64,000 bases of DNA from Emergomyces orientalis (lineage: Eukaryota; Ascomycota; Eurotiomycetes; Onygenales; Ajellomycetaceae): positions 372,001-436,000 of the forward strand of contig MOWL01000003.1 in the NCBI GenBank assembly GCA_002110485.1. Reading direction: 5' to 3'. The notes under the pieces were generated by a model. It worked only from the letters and a program-made list of their open reading frames with translations, was not told the origin of the DNA and ran no database searches. This document shows, in pieces, positions 32,838 to 43,781 of the stretch; the stretch's first letter is position 1, and each line of letters begins with the position of its first letter. Both the position numbers and the translations under genes were made by a program.

Positions 32838-33627
32838 GAAACCCTCTGTGAACACTTAAAGGAGAAACCGACTCTATATCAGAATGAGATGGCAGTTTTT
32901 CTATGGGACAAATTTGAAAAGCATGTCACAATACAGAGTATAAGCAGAGCACTTGCATCCATTGAATGATCCAAGAAGGCAGCTTGGCAGATTGCCAAGA
33001 AACAAAATGCAGACTTACAAGACTACTACCTGCACAGCCTATCTCCTCATTCATCATATCAATTGGTCTACGTGGATGGGTCGGGCTGTGATAAGAGGGC
33101 AGGTTTTCGGCGAACCGGCTGGTCCTCTTGGTTTAACACCAGTTCAGGTTTCCAAATGTTACCGAGATCAACATTATCAGATATTGCCCGCCTACACTCA
33201 AGAGGGTGTCCTCTTATCACGAGTGTTTCAGGGCTCAACTGATCCGGGCATGTTTGAGGATTTTATTGAGCAACTTCTCCAGCACTGTAACAGATGGTTG
33301 GAGCCAAAGTCTATAATAATTATGAATAATCCATTCTTTCACTGTACTGAGTGGATTAAACAGATGTGCCTGAATTCAGGAGTTAAACTGATGTACCTGC
33401 CACCCTACTCTTCAGATTTAAATTCTATTGAGAAGTTCTTCTCTGAGCTAAAGCAATTCATCAAGTGAAGGTGGAATGAGTATGAAGAAAACTCAAGTCA
33501 AGGTTTCAACACTTTTCTTGAGTGGTGTGTCAGTGTTGTTGGCTCAAGGGTGTGGAGTGCTGAAGGCCACTTTCGGCATGCAGGTGTCATGATTGAAGAA
33601 TATAAATCGCATGCTTTGGCTGCATAA
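32838..33627 (+). pseudogene. DDE transposase relic (Tc1/mariner superfamily)
   Basis: Recognisable transposase protein runs from about 32838 to the TAA at 33625-33627, but it is broken. There is a TGA stop at 32967-32969, a frameshift near 33122-33128 and a second TGA at 33466-33468. The catalytic core shows VYVDGSGCDKR with the first Asp at 33075-33077. In the second motif Asn (33325-33327, IIMNN) stands where the family has Asp. DLNSIE follows with Glu at 33430-33432, at the DD34E spacing. FRRTGWS and LPPYSSDLN are further hallmarks. Most departures from what the family usually shows can be read as C-to-T or G-to-A changes. The 5' end of the protein is not clear. The gene cannot make an active enzyme. 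Confidence 0.85.
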
Positions 33628-33704
33628 ATCACATAAATACAAAAGCAGATAGATCATCAGATACCAAACAAAGTCTATGGCATGTGCTAGCAATAAATGT
33701 CTTC

Positions 33705-34809
33705 TCACCTCTCAACATTACAATTATGGTTGTCTGCCCAGTATCTAATGTCCCCAACAAATCAATGGGCAATTCCCCATTTCACACCCTGATTCTTGAA
33801 GTATTCAGGGTCACCCAGTTTGTCAATCTGGTCCAGATCTAACCCATCATCTAGAGCCACATCACACACTTTTCAAAATTCATTCTTCCACAATGCATTC
33901 CCAACCTGCGATTGTTGCCAGTCACAGTATGCTTGAACATTGACACCACGAAGACCTGTTATATTAAGACACGGAGACTTGGCTGAATACATGTGCGTGT
34001 CTTCTGAGGCCGGTGGTGATGATGACATAGCCAGCTGCGGGGTCTGTGCTGGAAGGACATTTGTGATGGTAATCAGTGGGTAGGTTGACTCGGATGTAAG
34101 ATGATTATGACCCTTTTGTCCTTCAAGCCGTCACCTCTCTGCCCTATATAGATTTGTTCACGGATCATACCAGGCACGTCCTCATAGGAATCTAATTTCT
34201 TCCCACTCTGCAAATATCTGACCAGGCTCAAAAGTTCATTCCTGTAGAGTTTATAGTGTTTCTTCCCGTAAGGGTCCTGCCAGCTGTGTGGCCCTAATTC
34301 ACAGGATCCAGGACAGCGCATTAATGCATAGACATGTTTCCAGGCAGCAGGTTCTCCAGTCAATTCCTCCTCCGTGTTGATGTCTCGGTCAAGATTTTGA
34401 AGCATGCCCTGAGTAGCAGATGAAGTACCTCATTTGTCAGTCATTCTGTGACTGGCTGTTGAACCTTGGCTGTCTTCTATGTAGTTGAATGATACTATAA
34501 TAAGTTTCATTCTCTTGCCAGCAAGAAAGTGATCACTTCATTCAAAAAGCTGTTTCTCAATAGCAGGCCAGTCAATCCTTGTCTGATCAAACTGTCGGGT
34601 GAGTTTATCTTGAAGCTGAGTAACTGATACCATGAGAGATGTATCATCTGATACAATACTTCTGTGTGGGTATTTGCAGCACAATAACTCCTTCAACTTC
34701 AGTTGAAGAAAGAGCCTTCAATAGAATTCAGAGGCAAGAATCAGATCTTGTTCTGTATCTTTGATCATCATTCTATTGTTGACCTTATGCAAGTTTACAT
34801 AATATAAAT
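33705..34809 (-). pseudogene. Second transposon gene, unknown function (relic)
   Basis: On the minus strand, a protein can be followed in pieces from about 34809 to the TGA at 33705. Readable parts are QDLILASEFY, then LTRQFDQTRIDWPAIEKQLF, then SDHFLAGKRMKL, then RCPGSCELGPHSWQDPYGKK, then EDVPGMIREQIYI. After a frameshift near 34076 come ITITNVLPAQTPQLAMSS, YCDWQQSQV and DVALDDGLDLDQI. In-frame TGA codons interrupt it at several points, each explicable by C-to-T change of a CGA, CAG or TGG codon. It lies inside the transposon ends and converges on the transposase. From memory, similar hypothetical proteins recur in Onygenales and Eurotiales genomes; I know of no function. A Cys/His/Trp-containing block at about 34270-34330 could bind metal or DNA. 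Confidence 0.65.
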
Positions 34810-34911
34810 AGGCATGCATGCAAATAGACATGTCTTTCAATACAGTCCCTTACGTATTTCCTGTTCTGTACAATAGGAAAGTTACAGCCCGCTGATAATA
34901 TAACTACACTA

Positions 34912-34967
34912 AGGGAAAACAATCATCATGTGACTGTAGGTCAAACCGATTTCGAGAAATGACTGTA
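34912..34967 (-). repeat. Right terminal inverted repeat
   Basis: Inverted match to 32043-32097, ending ...GACTGTA. It is followed by a short hairpin (TGTACTG / CAGTACA arms, 34964-34986). Confidence 0.88.
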
Positions 34968-36448
34968 CTGTGCATTGTACAGTACATATAAGTTTCCTAG
35001 CTGGTCGACGTTTTGGACCATTACTCCTTGCCCCCTCTCCAGAACAGGATGGGAGAAATACTGGGCATGGTAATTTGCACACGTATCGGACATGGAACGG
35101 AGTTAGGAAAATGGTGCATATTTCCTTGTTTGGGCTTAGTCTTTCACCTGGTAGAAAAAGAAAGGGCCCAGCAAATCATTTAGACTGTCTTGAATCAGTC
35201 ATCAGTGCTGGGCTGCATATTCTTGACCATGTTGCGCACTTTTAGCTGTGACTGGTTGGAAAAGTGTACGGTGAACCCCCCTTGCACCGGGAACGAGGGA
35301 CATCGCGCCAACTTCCGTCACCCTAAAGGGAATTCAAAGAAACAAACCATCTTAGTCGTGGGAGATTGGGTCGCAATCATTTTATCTCTCGATATTTGCT
35401 AGCTGTAACAATTTCTAGTCATGGTCGGAAACCACACTTCAGTGTGTGGAGAAAGATTGTCTGTGTACGGAGTATGCTCTGCTCTTGGGTTTGGCATTGT
35501 TCACCCATTCTGATGCCATGCCTGCTGAGAAAATTACCCAATTGCATAGTCTTGCTGTGCGTTTCGAAGAAGATTGGAGATGATGAAGTTTGAATTTGAA
35601 GATCAATGACAAACATGAGCCAGATGAATAATCAGTACAAAAAATACATGTGGTTGTATTGTATCCTGACCACCTGTGTGCATCCAATACAGCTGATACA
35701 CAACGCTTGGGATGCGACGTCTCCTCCAGCTTAAATCATGGCGCATTCCAGGGAAAATGGCCATTGGCCATGCGGGAGAAACTCGCTTGCTGGGTGGCTT
35801 TCCGTCCCAGAGCGTCGGATCACCAGAGTACGCTAGCTACGACGGACCGTCAATGGCCCCCAGTGGCCCGGGTTAGCTCATGGACAACGATATGCAGGGA
35901 ACCGAAAAATTATTTCAGTTGGGTCCGGTGTGTATACGATACGAGGTAAGTTATGTTTTTGGAATACCAAGAGTTTCTGTTATTACACACGAGGGATGGC
36001 TTTTCCGTTGCTTATGTTGTCAATACTGATACCATGAATACACCTGGTACGATTACATACACACATACAAACATGCCACTGCAGACAACGCACTCGGCGG
36101 GGCAAGCATCATATTACAGATATACGGTGTGAGCGATCTTCTGGATGTTTGTGTTGTTGAGTATAACTATCTCGCAGAAGGGTTGTGGCACCTTGCTGTA
36201 TTAACCCAAGGACTGGGGAAATTATTAGCCCCAAATATATATATATATATTTTTTTTTCGGTATGTTTTGATCAGGCCGAGTAAACCTCAAGGGAAGAAA
36301 AAAAAAAACCCTCTAAAAGTTGATGATTATATGACAGGCGACTCCTATCCCAGATATCAATGAGCAAATAATTGAACAATTCCACCATATCACACCGTCT
36401 CCATATATTGAGTAGACTGTTATCAAGTCTCGACTGGTCCAATATCCC
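34968..36448. other. Intergenic between transposon and wdr89 gene
   Basis: This 1.48-kb stretch has no recognisable gene. It contains an (AT)n run at 36235-36250 followed by a T-run, and a TACGGAGTA motif at 35466-35474. Its right end should hold the promoter of the WD40 gene. Confidence 0.5.
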
Positions 36449-38587
36449 ATGGCTTCCCAATCACAGTATCGGCTGTTGCACCAGCGGGGCCAGTCATCTC
36501 TCTCCCTTCCAACTGGGAGCTACATCTACTTTCTGTGCCAGAGTGGCATTGATGCGTTGGCTGCAATCTCATCAGATAACTCGCTACGTCGTTTTGATCG
36601 CGAGACATTAAATGTCCTTCCCGACGGGGTGTTCGCCGATATTCATGGCGGTGGGGTGACCTGCGTATGCGAAGTTGATCCCACTGCGGTTGAAGGGAAA
36701 AACATGATTGCCACTTCGGGCAGAGACGGGACAGTGAAGCTGTGGGATGTTAGGAATAAAAGAAGAGATGCAGTTCTGACAATCACAGCAGGTAAGACAA
36801 TCCCAGTATGGAGCATGTTGAACTACCCGTGCACTCGGGTATTTCAATTTGATATCCTGAGGCCTCTTTCTAATCCCTTCTTTTCTGGCCCCTATTTTCA
36901 TCTTCAGCGCATGTTTGTCGTGGGTGAGGCATTTTGACATTTGTTCTTCTTTACATTTCGCTTATATGCCTCGAACATTTCGATTACGGGAAAAGTTGGA
37001 CGCAAATCCATGTACTTGGTCTGTGTGCTGATCACCCCCCTATTTTAGACAAGTCGGCACCCGTCACCGCACTTACCTGCAGCCCGGAACCGTGCACCAT
37101 CGTCGCCGGGACCGAGCTTGTGTCATTGCAGTCCTCTGTGATATTTTGGTAAGTTGTTGGTTTTATTATACGATTATCCCGCGAGGCTGAAGCCACGTAG
37201 TTACTGGCTTTGGATGCGGATTTGGTACCACCAGTTCTTTGTTATTTCCCCAGAACATACTTGCATCAATATATCTCCACCCTCGGCGCTGCCACTGCTG
37301 GGTTAGTGACCTAGAAGTGATATACCGCACAGACCCTCCCAGTCATTTTATTGGTCTTACAAGAACACCCCACCTCTCCTCGGATCTGTTAACCAACCAT
37401 TACCAGGGACATCAGATCTCCGAGCCAGGCCCGTCTTCAATATGTTGAGAGTCACAACGACGATATAACTGAGGTAATTAACGTTGTTCTCTCCTCTTTC
37501 TTTCTAAACACCAATTTCTCTCCGCTTCCCTTCTTCACATTGGTTCCGGGCTCTGTTGTTGGCCTGCAGCCTTCCACGAGAAACTTTTCCGAGCTCTCTT
37601 AATTCCCCCATGGCACCGCTAATCATTGCAGTTGCAATTCCACCCAACCCGGTATAATGTCCTGTTATCGGGGAGCACCGATGGACTAGTTAACATTTAC
37701 GACACCACAGTTTCGGACGAAGACGAAGCTCTTCTACAAGTTGTTAACCATGGATCCATCCACCGAGCTGGCTTCCTTGGGGAGCACGCGATCTACGCCC
37801 TAAGCCATGACGAGGTTTTCTCGATCCACCCTTTTAACAATCCCGACGAGAACGCGTTGGAGCCCGCTACTATCCAGTTTGGTGACCTCCGTCCTGTAGT
37901 ACAAAGCGATTATGTGGTGCAAGTCCTCGATGGGTGTGGGGGCACGTTTGTGGTCTCGGGGAAAACGAGGTTTGAATTTGGCCCCTCCCCTTTTGCTTTT
38001 TTTTTTAATCCCCCACGAGCTCGCCACTCAGAAACGGATCTTATGTCTCCGAGGTCCCCGCGGAATATTTATATTTTTTTCTGTTATTATTTTGCTTTTG
38101 CGGGGCATACCTTACCTAACCACTTACATGGTCCATCCGCACAAGTGAACAACGGCTCGACCTCACACCTTTAGTAACCTCACCCAAATTTGACCTCGAC
38201 CTCGCAAATACTTGGAGGATTCCAGGCGCCCACGGCGAAGAACTCGTTCGATCTGTATATTTGGATGATAATGTATGTACAGCAAACAATTTCGTTGGTG
38301 CATTTCCTTTTATAGTTCCGCCCCCAATTTGCTGGCCCAAACCAGAACCTGATTCACAACCAAAAACAAATGTACAGTCCAAAACAATTTTCACCTGCGG
38401 AGAAGACGGACATGTACGTTCGTGGAAGCTTGGCGAAAAGGAGCGTGAAGAGCCCAAGGATCTACTGCCTAAGCCGCCCAGCAAGCGTACTGCGCCAGAG
38501 GATAGCTTGCGAACCAAAAAGCATCGATCGAAAGACAGCGGCCATCATGAGAAACGGCATAAAGGGCGCGGATTCAAGCCGTATTAA
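36449..38587 (+). CDS. WD40 repeat protein, WDR89-like
   Basis: Five exons: 36449-36791, 37049-37148, 37407-37473, 37632-37969 and 38146-38587, giving 429 aa. All phases agree. Blade motifs are visible: GIDALAAISSDNSLRRFDRE, NMIATSGRDGTVKLWDVRN, SSVIFWDIRSPSQ, NVLLSGSTDGLVNIYD and TIFTCGEDGHVRSWKLG. The C-terminus is Lys/Arg/His-rich, suggesting nuclear or nucleolar location. The closest family I recognise is WDR89, of poorly known function. Two introns are about 258 nt, longer than the local norm. A 105-nt stretch in the last exon (38273-38377) starts GTATGT and ends CAG and could be a facultative intron, but it has no clear branch site and the frame stays open, so I kept it as coding. The gene lies between the transposon and the ALDH gene. 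Confidence 0.85.
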
Positions 38588-39210
38588 ATCCCGAGCGCCT
38601 CCTCCGCCCACATCCTACCTACCAGAACTACCATTTCCGCTCAAACAATATTAAATACCCCTTGCTTCCTGTGTAGGTCTTAATATGCACATTTGACTTT
38701 TGCGCAACCAATAAAAACGTGGCATGCGCCTTTCATTGTCTCTCATCAGCCGTCTTGACAAGGGAGGGAGTTAAAGTTCATCTTTTCTTTTCTTTTTCTT
38801 CGTTTTCTTGCTTCCGAAACAAAAGATAACTGAATAAAATGAAAGATGACAGCTACCGATTGGAGGGACTAGGGACCATTATCCAGCTCAAATTCAAACG
38901 TGTCGTTAATAATGAGAACAACAATAATAACCCGCGAATAAAATACTTTTAACTTTTAATTCTGCACTTTCCCGCGCATCCTTTTTATTGCATAGTACTT
39001 TCAAAAGTTTTGGCGCCATCTCAAATAAATAGTAGTTCCCCCTTTCTCACCAAATTCAACCTCAAATAAAGAGCTAAAATAGTATACGAGCTCTGACACA
39101 AAAAAGATACCAAAAATTCCATGGGTTTTATGACTGCATCCACGGGCTAGTGACTAGTGCCCGCCAAACAACTCCTCACTTATGCATGTTTGGATGGAGT
39201 AAACTAATGT

Positions 39211-39238
39211 AGGTACAGTACATACATGTACTGTACCT
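39211..39238. repeat. 28-bp palindrome, TACAGTACAT type
   Basis: Two 13-bp arms (AGGTACAGTACAT and its reverse complement) around a 2-bp centre. Similar TACAGTACATG sequence recurs at 43505-43530. Confidence 0.85.
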
Positions 39239-39462
39239 GTCGCGACGAGGACAGAGTGGTACCTTTCTACCCTGCTGTGTTTAATCTGCATTCGCCTATT
39301 CTCTCATATGCATAACAATGTCTCAACCCCTACATTCACCCAGGCCGCACAGTGACAAGGGTGCCGAAATAATATCCTTGGAACACAAATCTTTCAAAAT
39401 CGAAAAGAAAGCGAAAATCTGCCCGCACGCCACCTTTTGTTACTAGTTACGGATAGGTATAC

Positions 39463-39582
39463 GTGTCAGAGGCATCCATCCGCCTGGCCAGATGTTATTC
39501 CTTTCATCTCTCAGGGCTATATAACTCTCCGCAACGCACCCAAAGCATAGATAGAGAATCAAGCCAATATTACTCTCCAACA
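39463..39582 (-). repeat. Dispersed repeat, copy B (inverted)
   Basis: The reverse complement matches 32694-32813 over about 119 bp with some mismatches and small indels; similarity ends abruptly on both sides. No transposon end or transposase remnant is seen beside it. It marks a second insertion or fragment of the same mobile family. Confidence 0.75.
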
Positions 39583-40335
39583 ATACGTGGCACTGGCGGG
39601 TACCTACCTAGCAAACTCGTTGTCATAGCTACTTAAGTGTATCGCATAAACCATGGTGAACCTTTGGTCAATTATGTCCTGTCATGCTGTACATCGTGCC
39701 CAATTGTCATTGCACCCATAGGTATCTAAAATCTACAGTCAGACATTTGTCCGTTCGCTGGCAGGGATACATCAAGATGAATTTCTCTTCTTATTATCCC
39801 CCTTCATTCATTGTACAGGTTTTGATACTCCATGTAAAGGGTGATGGTAGAAACAGGTGTCTGATCACGACGTGAGGAACTGTAAATGGAATGGAGCTTC
39901 TATACTCGCAGCAAGGGTCAACATATACTCTAGAGTATTGTGCCCTAAAGCTACCATACAGGGTAGGGTAATAAGGAAGCTTTCTGCTGTAGTTATGAGG
40001 ATGAAGGGTGGCGAAGGCAGTGTTTCGTGATGTTGAAGGAAAATGTAATTTCCTCTACATTTACAGCACACAAGCATTTCATGGGACAATGAATAATGAC
40101 GGGGTTCTCAACAATTCGGATTTACTAACATCATTCACGTTCTCCTGAAAACTTTTATTGAGATAAAACATCCTCGCAATTCAAGGGCAATACATTTCAT
40201 TTGAGTATCGTCACCAGAACTGTCTAGTTTCCTATAAGCCTAACCATAGCAATCAATAAAACAAGCATTCCATCATCACCATCGTCATGAGGCTAATATA
40301 TGGATCTGCCCTATTCTCTTCCCGCCCTTGGCCTT

Positions 40336-42293
40336 CTACAACTTAGTTTTCTTAATATAAAGAGCCTGTGCATTGCAGTAGCTCTTCAGGCCGCCAACAC
40401 CACCCTCATAGCCGATACCGCTCTCTTTGTGGCCTCCAAATGGAACGCTAGAGCTAATTTCCTGATGTGTGTTGATCCACACAGAGCCGGCTTCGATCTG
40501 TTCTCCGATTCGTCGTGCCTGTGTCAGGTCGTTGGACCAGACGGAGGAGCCCAATCCCATCTTGGTGTTATTGGCGGCTTCGATAACGGCTGCTTCATCT
40601 TTCCAGGGGATGAGGGGCACGATTGGGCCTAGAGGTGTGTTAATAATATTTCCAGTAGGGTTGTTGTAGAATTCACAAAAACAATAAGAAAAATTAAAAG
40701 AGAGGAAGGAAGTAATATGCGGCGGAAGGACGATGTTGTGGATGAGTTTTGGGTGGTTTCTTCGATGTAGAAATAATATCCAAGCTGGGTAACCGTATAG
40801 TTGGTCTGTAACTCACCGAATGGCTCTTCAACAACAATCCTCGATTCAGCAGGTGGTGCATCGATGATGGTTGGCTGGATGAAGTATCCAGGCTTCCGAA
40901 GTTCAGCGTTTCCGCCTGTAGCAACGGTCCATTTTTCCTTTTCAATATCGGCGAAGAATTCCTTGACCTTCTCGTACTGCATAGAGTTCTGCATTGGCCC
41001 GACGATCACCCCGTCTTCATTGCCCTCACCTACAACCAGTTTTGCAGTAGCGGCACTGATTGCTTTACGGAATTTCTCATATATGGACTCGTGGACGTAA
41101 ATTCGTTTAATTGCGATGCAGATCTAAAGAGTCATACTGTGAGTCATTCCACTTGTGCTTCTTCAATTACGGATTGGGAAATGGTAATTTTTGATTGACG
41201 CCGATATTGGAAGATTATGGGAGCGGTAGATTCGTGAAATGCATACCTGTCCGGAATTGAAGAATGAAAACATTGCGACCTAGTAGTTATAAGTTAGTTA
41301 AACAGCCTATCGGCGAGGATTCAATAGGGAAATGCAAACCTTCGCTGCCACAGCTTCAATATCGATATTGGGGCAGATAATTGCAGGGTCATTTCCGCCT
41401 CTGTGATGATATAAAGATTTTAGCCCCATATACTTTCCACCATGAAGGACAGATATAGCCATGATCATACAGTTCAAGAGTAACACGTTTCAATGTCTTG
41501 CTTGCGCTTTCCATGACCCTCTTCCCTGTCGCCGACGAACCTGTGAAACTGATCTTCGCCGGCCCAGGGTGGGCGGTCAACCAGGGTCCCAGGTTATCAT
41601 CACCGCTGAGAACTTGGAGTACACCAGGAGGGAAGCACTTCTGGCCGATTTCGACAAGTTTCAGCGCGCAATAGGGGGTGAATGGTGATGGCTTAACAAT
41701 GAGTGTATTTCCAGTAAGGAGAGCGGGTCCAATTTTCATCACGCAGAGCATGACAGGGAAGTTCCATGGGACAATGCCAACAACTAAGCCTAATGGTGTA
41801 TAGCGGACAGTCACCTGTCTGTCATCGGTGTCTTCGACGACTTCGTCTTTCAGCTCGAACTTGGTAACGGCTCTAAGACTGCCAATTCCAGACTGAATCT
41901 CCATGGAAGCAAAGGTGGCCTACAACACAAAACGGAAAAGTAATCAGTTCCCATTTGTAGCCCGGATTGATAAATTTCTGTCAGGAGAAGGCATTATACC
42001 GGTTTCCCTTGCTCTTTCACAAGCAGTTTGGAGAGCTCCTCGGAATGTTCCGCAAGAGCGTCGGCAAAGGCCAAGATAGCCTTTTTCCTCTCCTCGTACG
42101 GGGTTTTGGACCAGAGTTTGAATGCAGCAATTCCCGCCTCGACAGCACTGTCAACATCAGCGCGGGTGGAGACTGGAACTTCTTGGTTTGGTTCACCAGT
42201 TGCTGGATTGATGCCATGACGGGTTTGTGCTGTCGAGGTCAATCTACCCCCGATCACATTCTGAAATGTGGTATAGTCGATGTCACCTCCCAT
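40336..42293 (-). CDS. Aldehyde dehydrogenase (ALDH superfamily)
   Basis: Six exons: 42293-42000, 41919-41471, 41400-41340, 41279-41247, 41123-40817 and 40628-40336, giving 478 aa, a normal length for a soluble ALDH. PWNFPVMLCVMKIGPALLTGNT is the NAD-binding core. GSSATGKRVM follows, then VTLELGGNDPA with general-base Glu247. FFNSGQICIAIKRIYVHE has the nucleophile Cys281, 34 residues later as the family requires. EEPFGPIVPLIPW and the C-terminal SSVPFGGHKESG complete the fold. It should oxidise an aldehyde to the acid with NAD(P)+; the substrate cannot be read from sequence. I chose Met at 42293, because the upstream in-frame Met at 42404 would add a Phe/Ser-rich leader encoded by T-runs. The C-terminus has no recognisable targeting signal. 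The NRPS-like reductase nearby would make aldehydes. Confidence 0.93.
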
Positions 42294-43389
42294 ACTGACA
42301 GTAGGTATATTGAATTTTTTTTTTTTGAGAACAACACCTAAGGAATACCTAAAGGATGAAAAAAAAAAAGATAAAACAAAAAAAAAGGATGCCACTACCA
42401 GCAACTCGGGGGATGGATGGAGGGTGTGAGATAAGGAAGCGGAATGCGGGGGCGGGGGAAAAGGGAGTTGGTGTTACCCAAAATTCAGCCACTCGGTCAG
42501 GGGATTATAATTTTGAGTGTTGATCCGTTAACCGAGGACGATATTGGTCCAAAGAGAAATACCGGGGGTCAATCTTGTAATTCAGCCTTGTCGATGGAAG
42601 AGGGCGAACAGTGGGGATGCGAGGGCAGATAAATTGAAATATGCCTCCGTATATATAGATATTCTCGCAACGCATGCCCAGGGGGCGAGGGGCATAGATA
42701 TCGCAGAGATATTTCGACCGTTTGAAGCCGATATTTTATGGATCCCACCAGGAGATTGCCCCTCCTGGCCTATCCACATGCAGGATAAGGTTCAATCTAA
42801 CACAATCCCCTCCCTTGGAAGTGGGCTTTGTGTGTTTACTCAGGGCATGTCTTCAAGAAAGGCCTCCCAGGTGGCTGATGGATTCATTGACAAAGGTGCC
42901 GAGGTATTGAGCTGAAGGCACGTTTATCATCTTGGTTGATCATTCATGGATCGCCTCATTATTAATCGTTGAAGTCAGTACCTCAAAATGACGAGAAGGG
43001 TCAGAGCAAAGCCTTGGCTAAGGGCTTCAGTCATCTTGCAATGTTAGCTGTTTCTTGAGCCGATTCCCTTCGGATATGCAGGGGTGTAGCGAGTTTTGGT
43101 AGGATTTTCGAAATTGATTTGGCATGGCATCCTTGCTCCTAAAATTATCGGCAATTCACTTACCCCATACCGAGGCATGTAGCGGGATATCAACAGATGA
43201 CGAACGTCCGGCAGATGCGAATTCACCTTCTTAGATCTTATAATATTTTACTAATGAGGTTTCCGCGTCAGCTGTCCTGTACCTAGGTACTCCGTATAAT
43301 AGTACACAGCTGCAAGCAATGGTCGACAGTGGGGAAATATCCTTCAAGAGCATTTATCTCCGACTATTCCAACATCTTCAACTACCTTT

Positions 43390-43486
43390 CCATCGGACGC
43401 ACGCAATTAACTACATACGCGGAGTCCGCAGGTCAATTCCTCCCTCCATCGGACGCGTGCAATTACAGACGCGGAGCCCGCGGTTC
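43390..43486 (+). repeat. Degenerate tandem duplication, ~56-bp period
   Basis: Both units start CCATCGGACGC and run through GCAATTA to ACGCGGAG(T/C)CCGC, with a 4-base indel and several substitutions between units. Confidence 0.7.
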
Positions 43487-43504
43487 GAGTAAGCAAAGCT
43501 TGCA

Positions 43505-43530
43505 TACAGTACATGTACAGTACATGTACA
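43505..43530 (+). repeat. TACAGTACATG tandem repeat
   Basis: Two perfect copies of the 11-mer followed by TACA. Each unit contains the palindrome GTACATGTAC at its junction and resembles the 39211-39238 palindrome. Confidence 0.85.
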
Positions 43531-43781
43531 TATCATCAACGATGTCCGTTCACTGTTGTTATAACTACTGAGGCTCGGGAGACCCGCCCCTTGGAGCTGA
43601 AGGAGAAGCTGATTGATTGTTCAAGTGGTGGCAAGAATTTATCACACACCATATTTGGTTAACCCGGTCGTTAAGCATTCTGTTATCATCATACATATCC
43701 ACTTTTATGTTCCTGTGTCGGTTCTCAAGGGTAGCCAGCCTTGGCGCCCGAATAGGCCCAACTTGGCCATTAGCTGGTGCA

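Larger units (their letters stand above)
32043..34967. mobile_element. Decayed Tc1/mariner-type transposon with two convergent genes
   Basis: The ends are inverted copies of each other. The left end 32043-32097 and the reverse complement of 34912-34967 both read TACAGTCA, then TCGAAATCGGTTTG and CCTACAGTCACA, with few mismatches and a one-base gap. The terminal TA dinucleotides (32043-32044 and 34966-34967) fit a TA target duplication, giving an element of about 2.92 kb. The motif CTACAGTCA occurs twice inside each end, an IR/DR-like layout. Inside lie a dead transposase gene on the plus strand and a second dead gene on the minus strand, converging near 33.65 kb. The termini and DDE transposase place it in the Tc1/mariner superfamily; I cannot name the family. 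Confidence 0.85.
38588..40335. other. Convergent 3' region, wdr89-like / ALDH
   Basis: This 1.75-kb stretch has no gene I can recognise. It contains a 28-bp near-perfect palindrome at 39211-39238 and copy B of the dispersed repeat at 39463-39582. The rest is AT-rich and probably includes two 3' UTRs. Confidence 0.55.
42294..43781. other. Intergenic, ALDH promoter side
   Basis: This 1.49-kb stretch contains T/A homopolymer runs at 42310-42390 beside the ALDH start and a TACTCCGTA motif at 43288-43296. It also holds a degenerate tandem duplication (43390-43486) and an 11-bp tandem repeat (43505-43530). No gene recognised. Confidence 0.5.

Noticed and set aside
32043..39582. One large transposon running from the left end to copy B
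   Set aside because: True inverted ends with TA flanks pair 32043 with 34967; the WD40 gene between 34967 and copy B is an intact host gene.
42294..42404. N-terminal extension of ALDH from the Met at 42404
   Set aside because: The added residues are Phe/Ser/Lys-rich and encoded by T and A homopolymers; the family starts near the Met at 42293.
43478..43500. GGTTCGAG as a tRNA B-box
   Set aside because: No matching A-box, acceptor stem or anticodon arm upstream; it lies in the degenerate tandem duplication.
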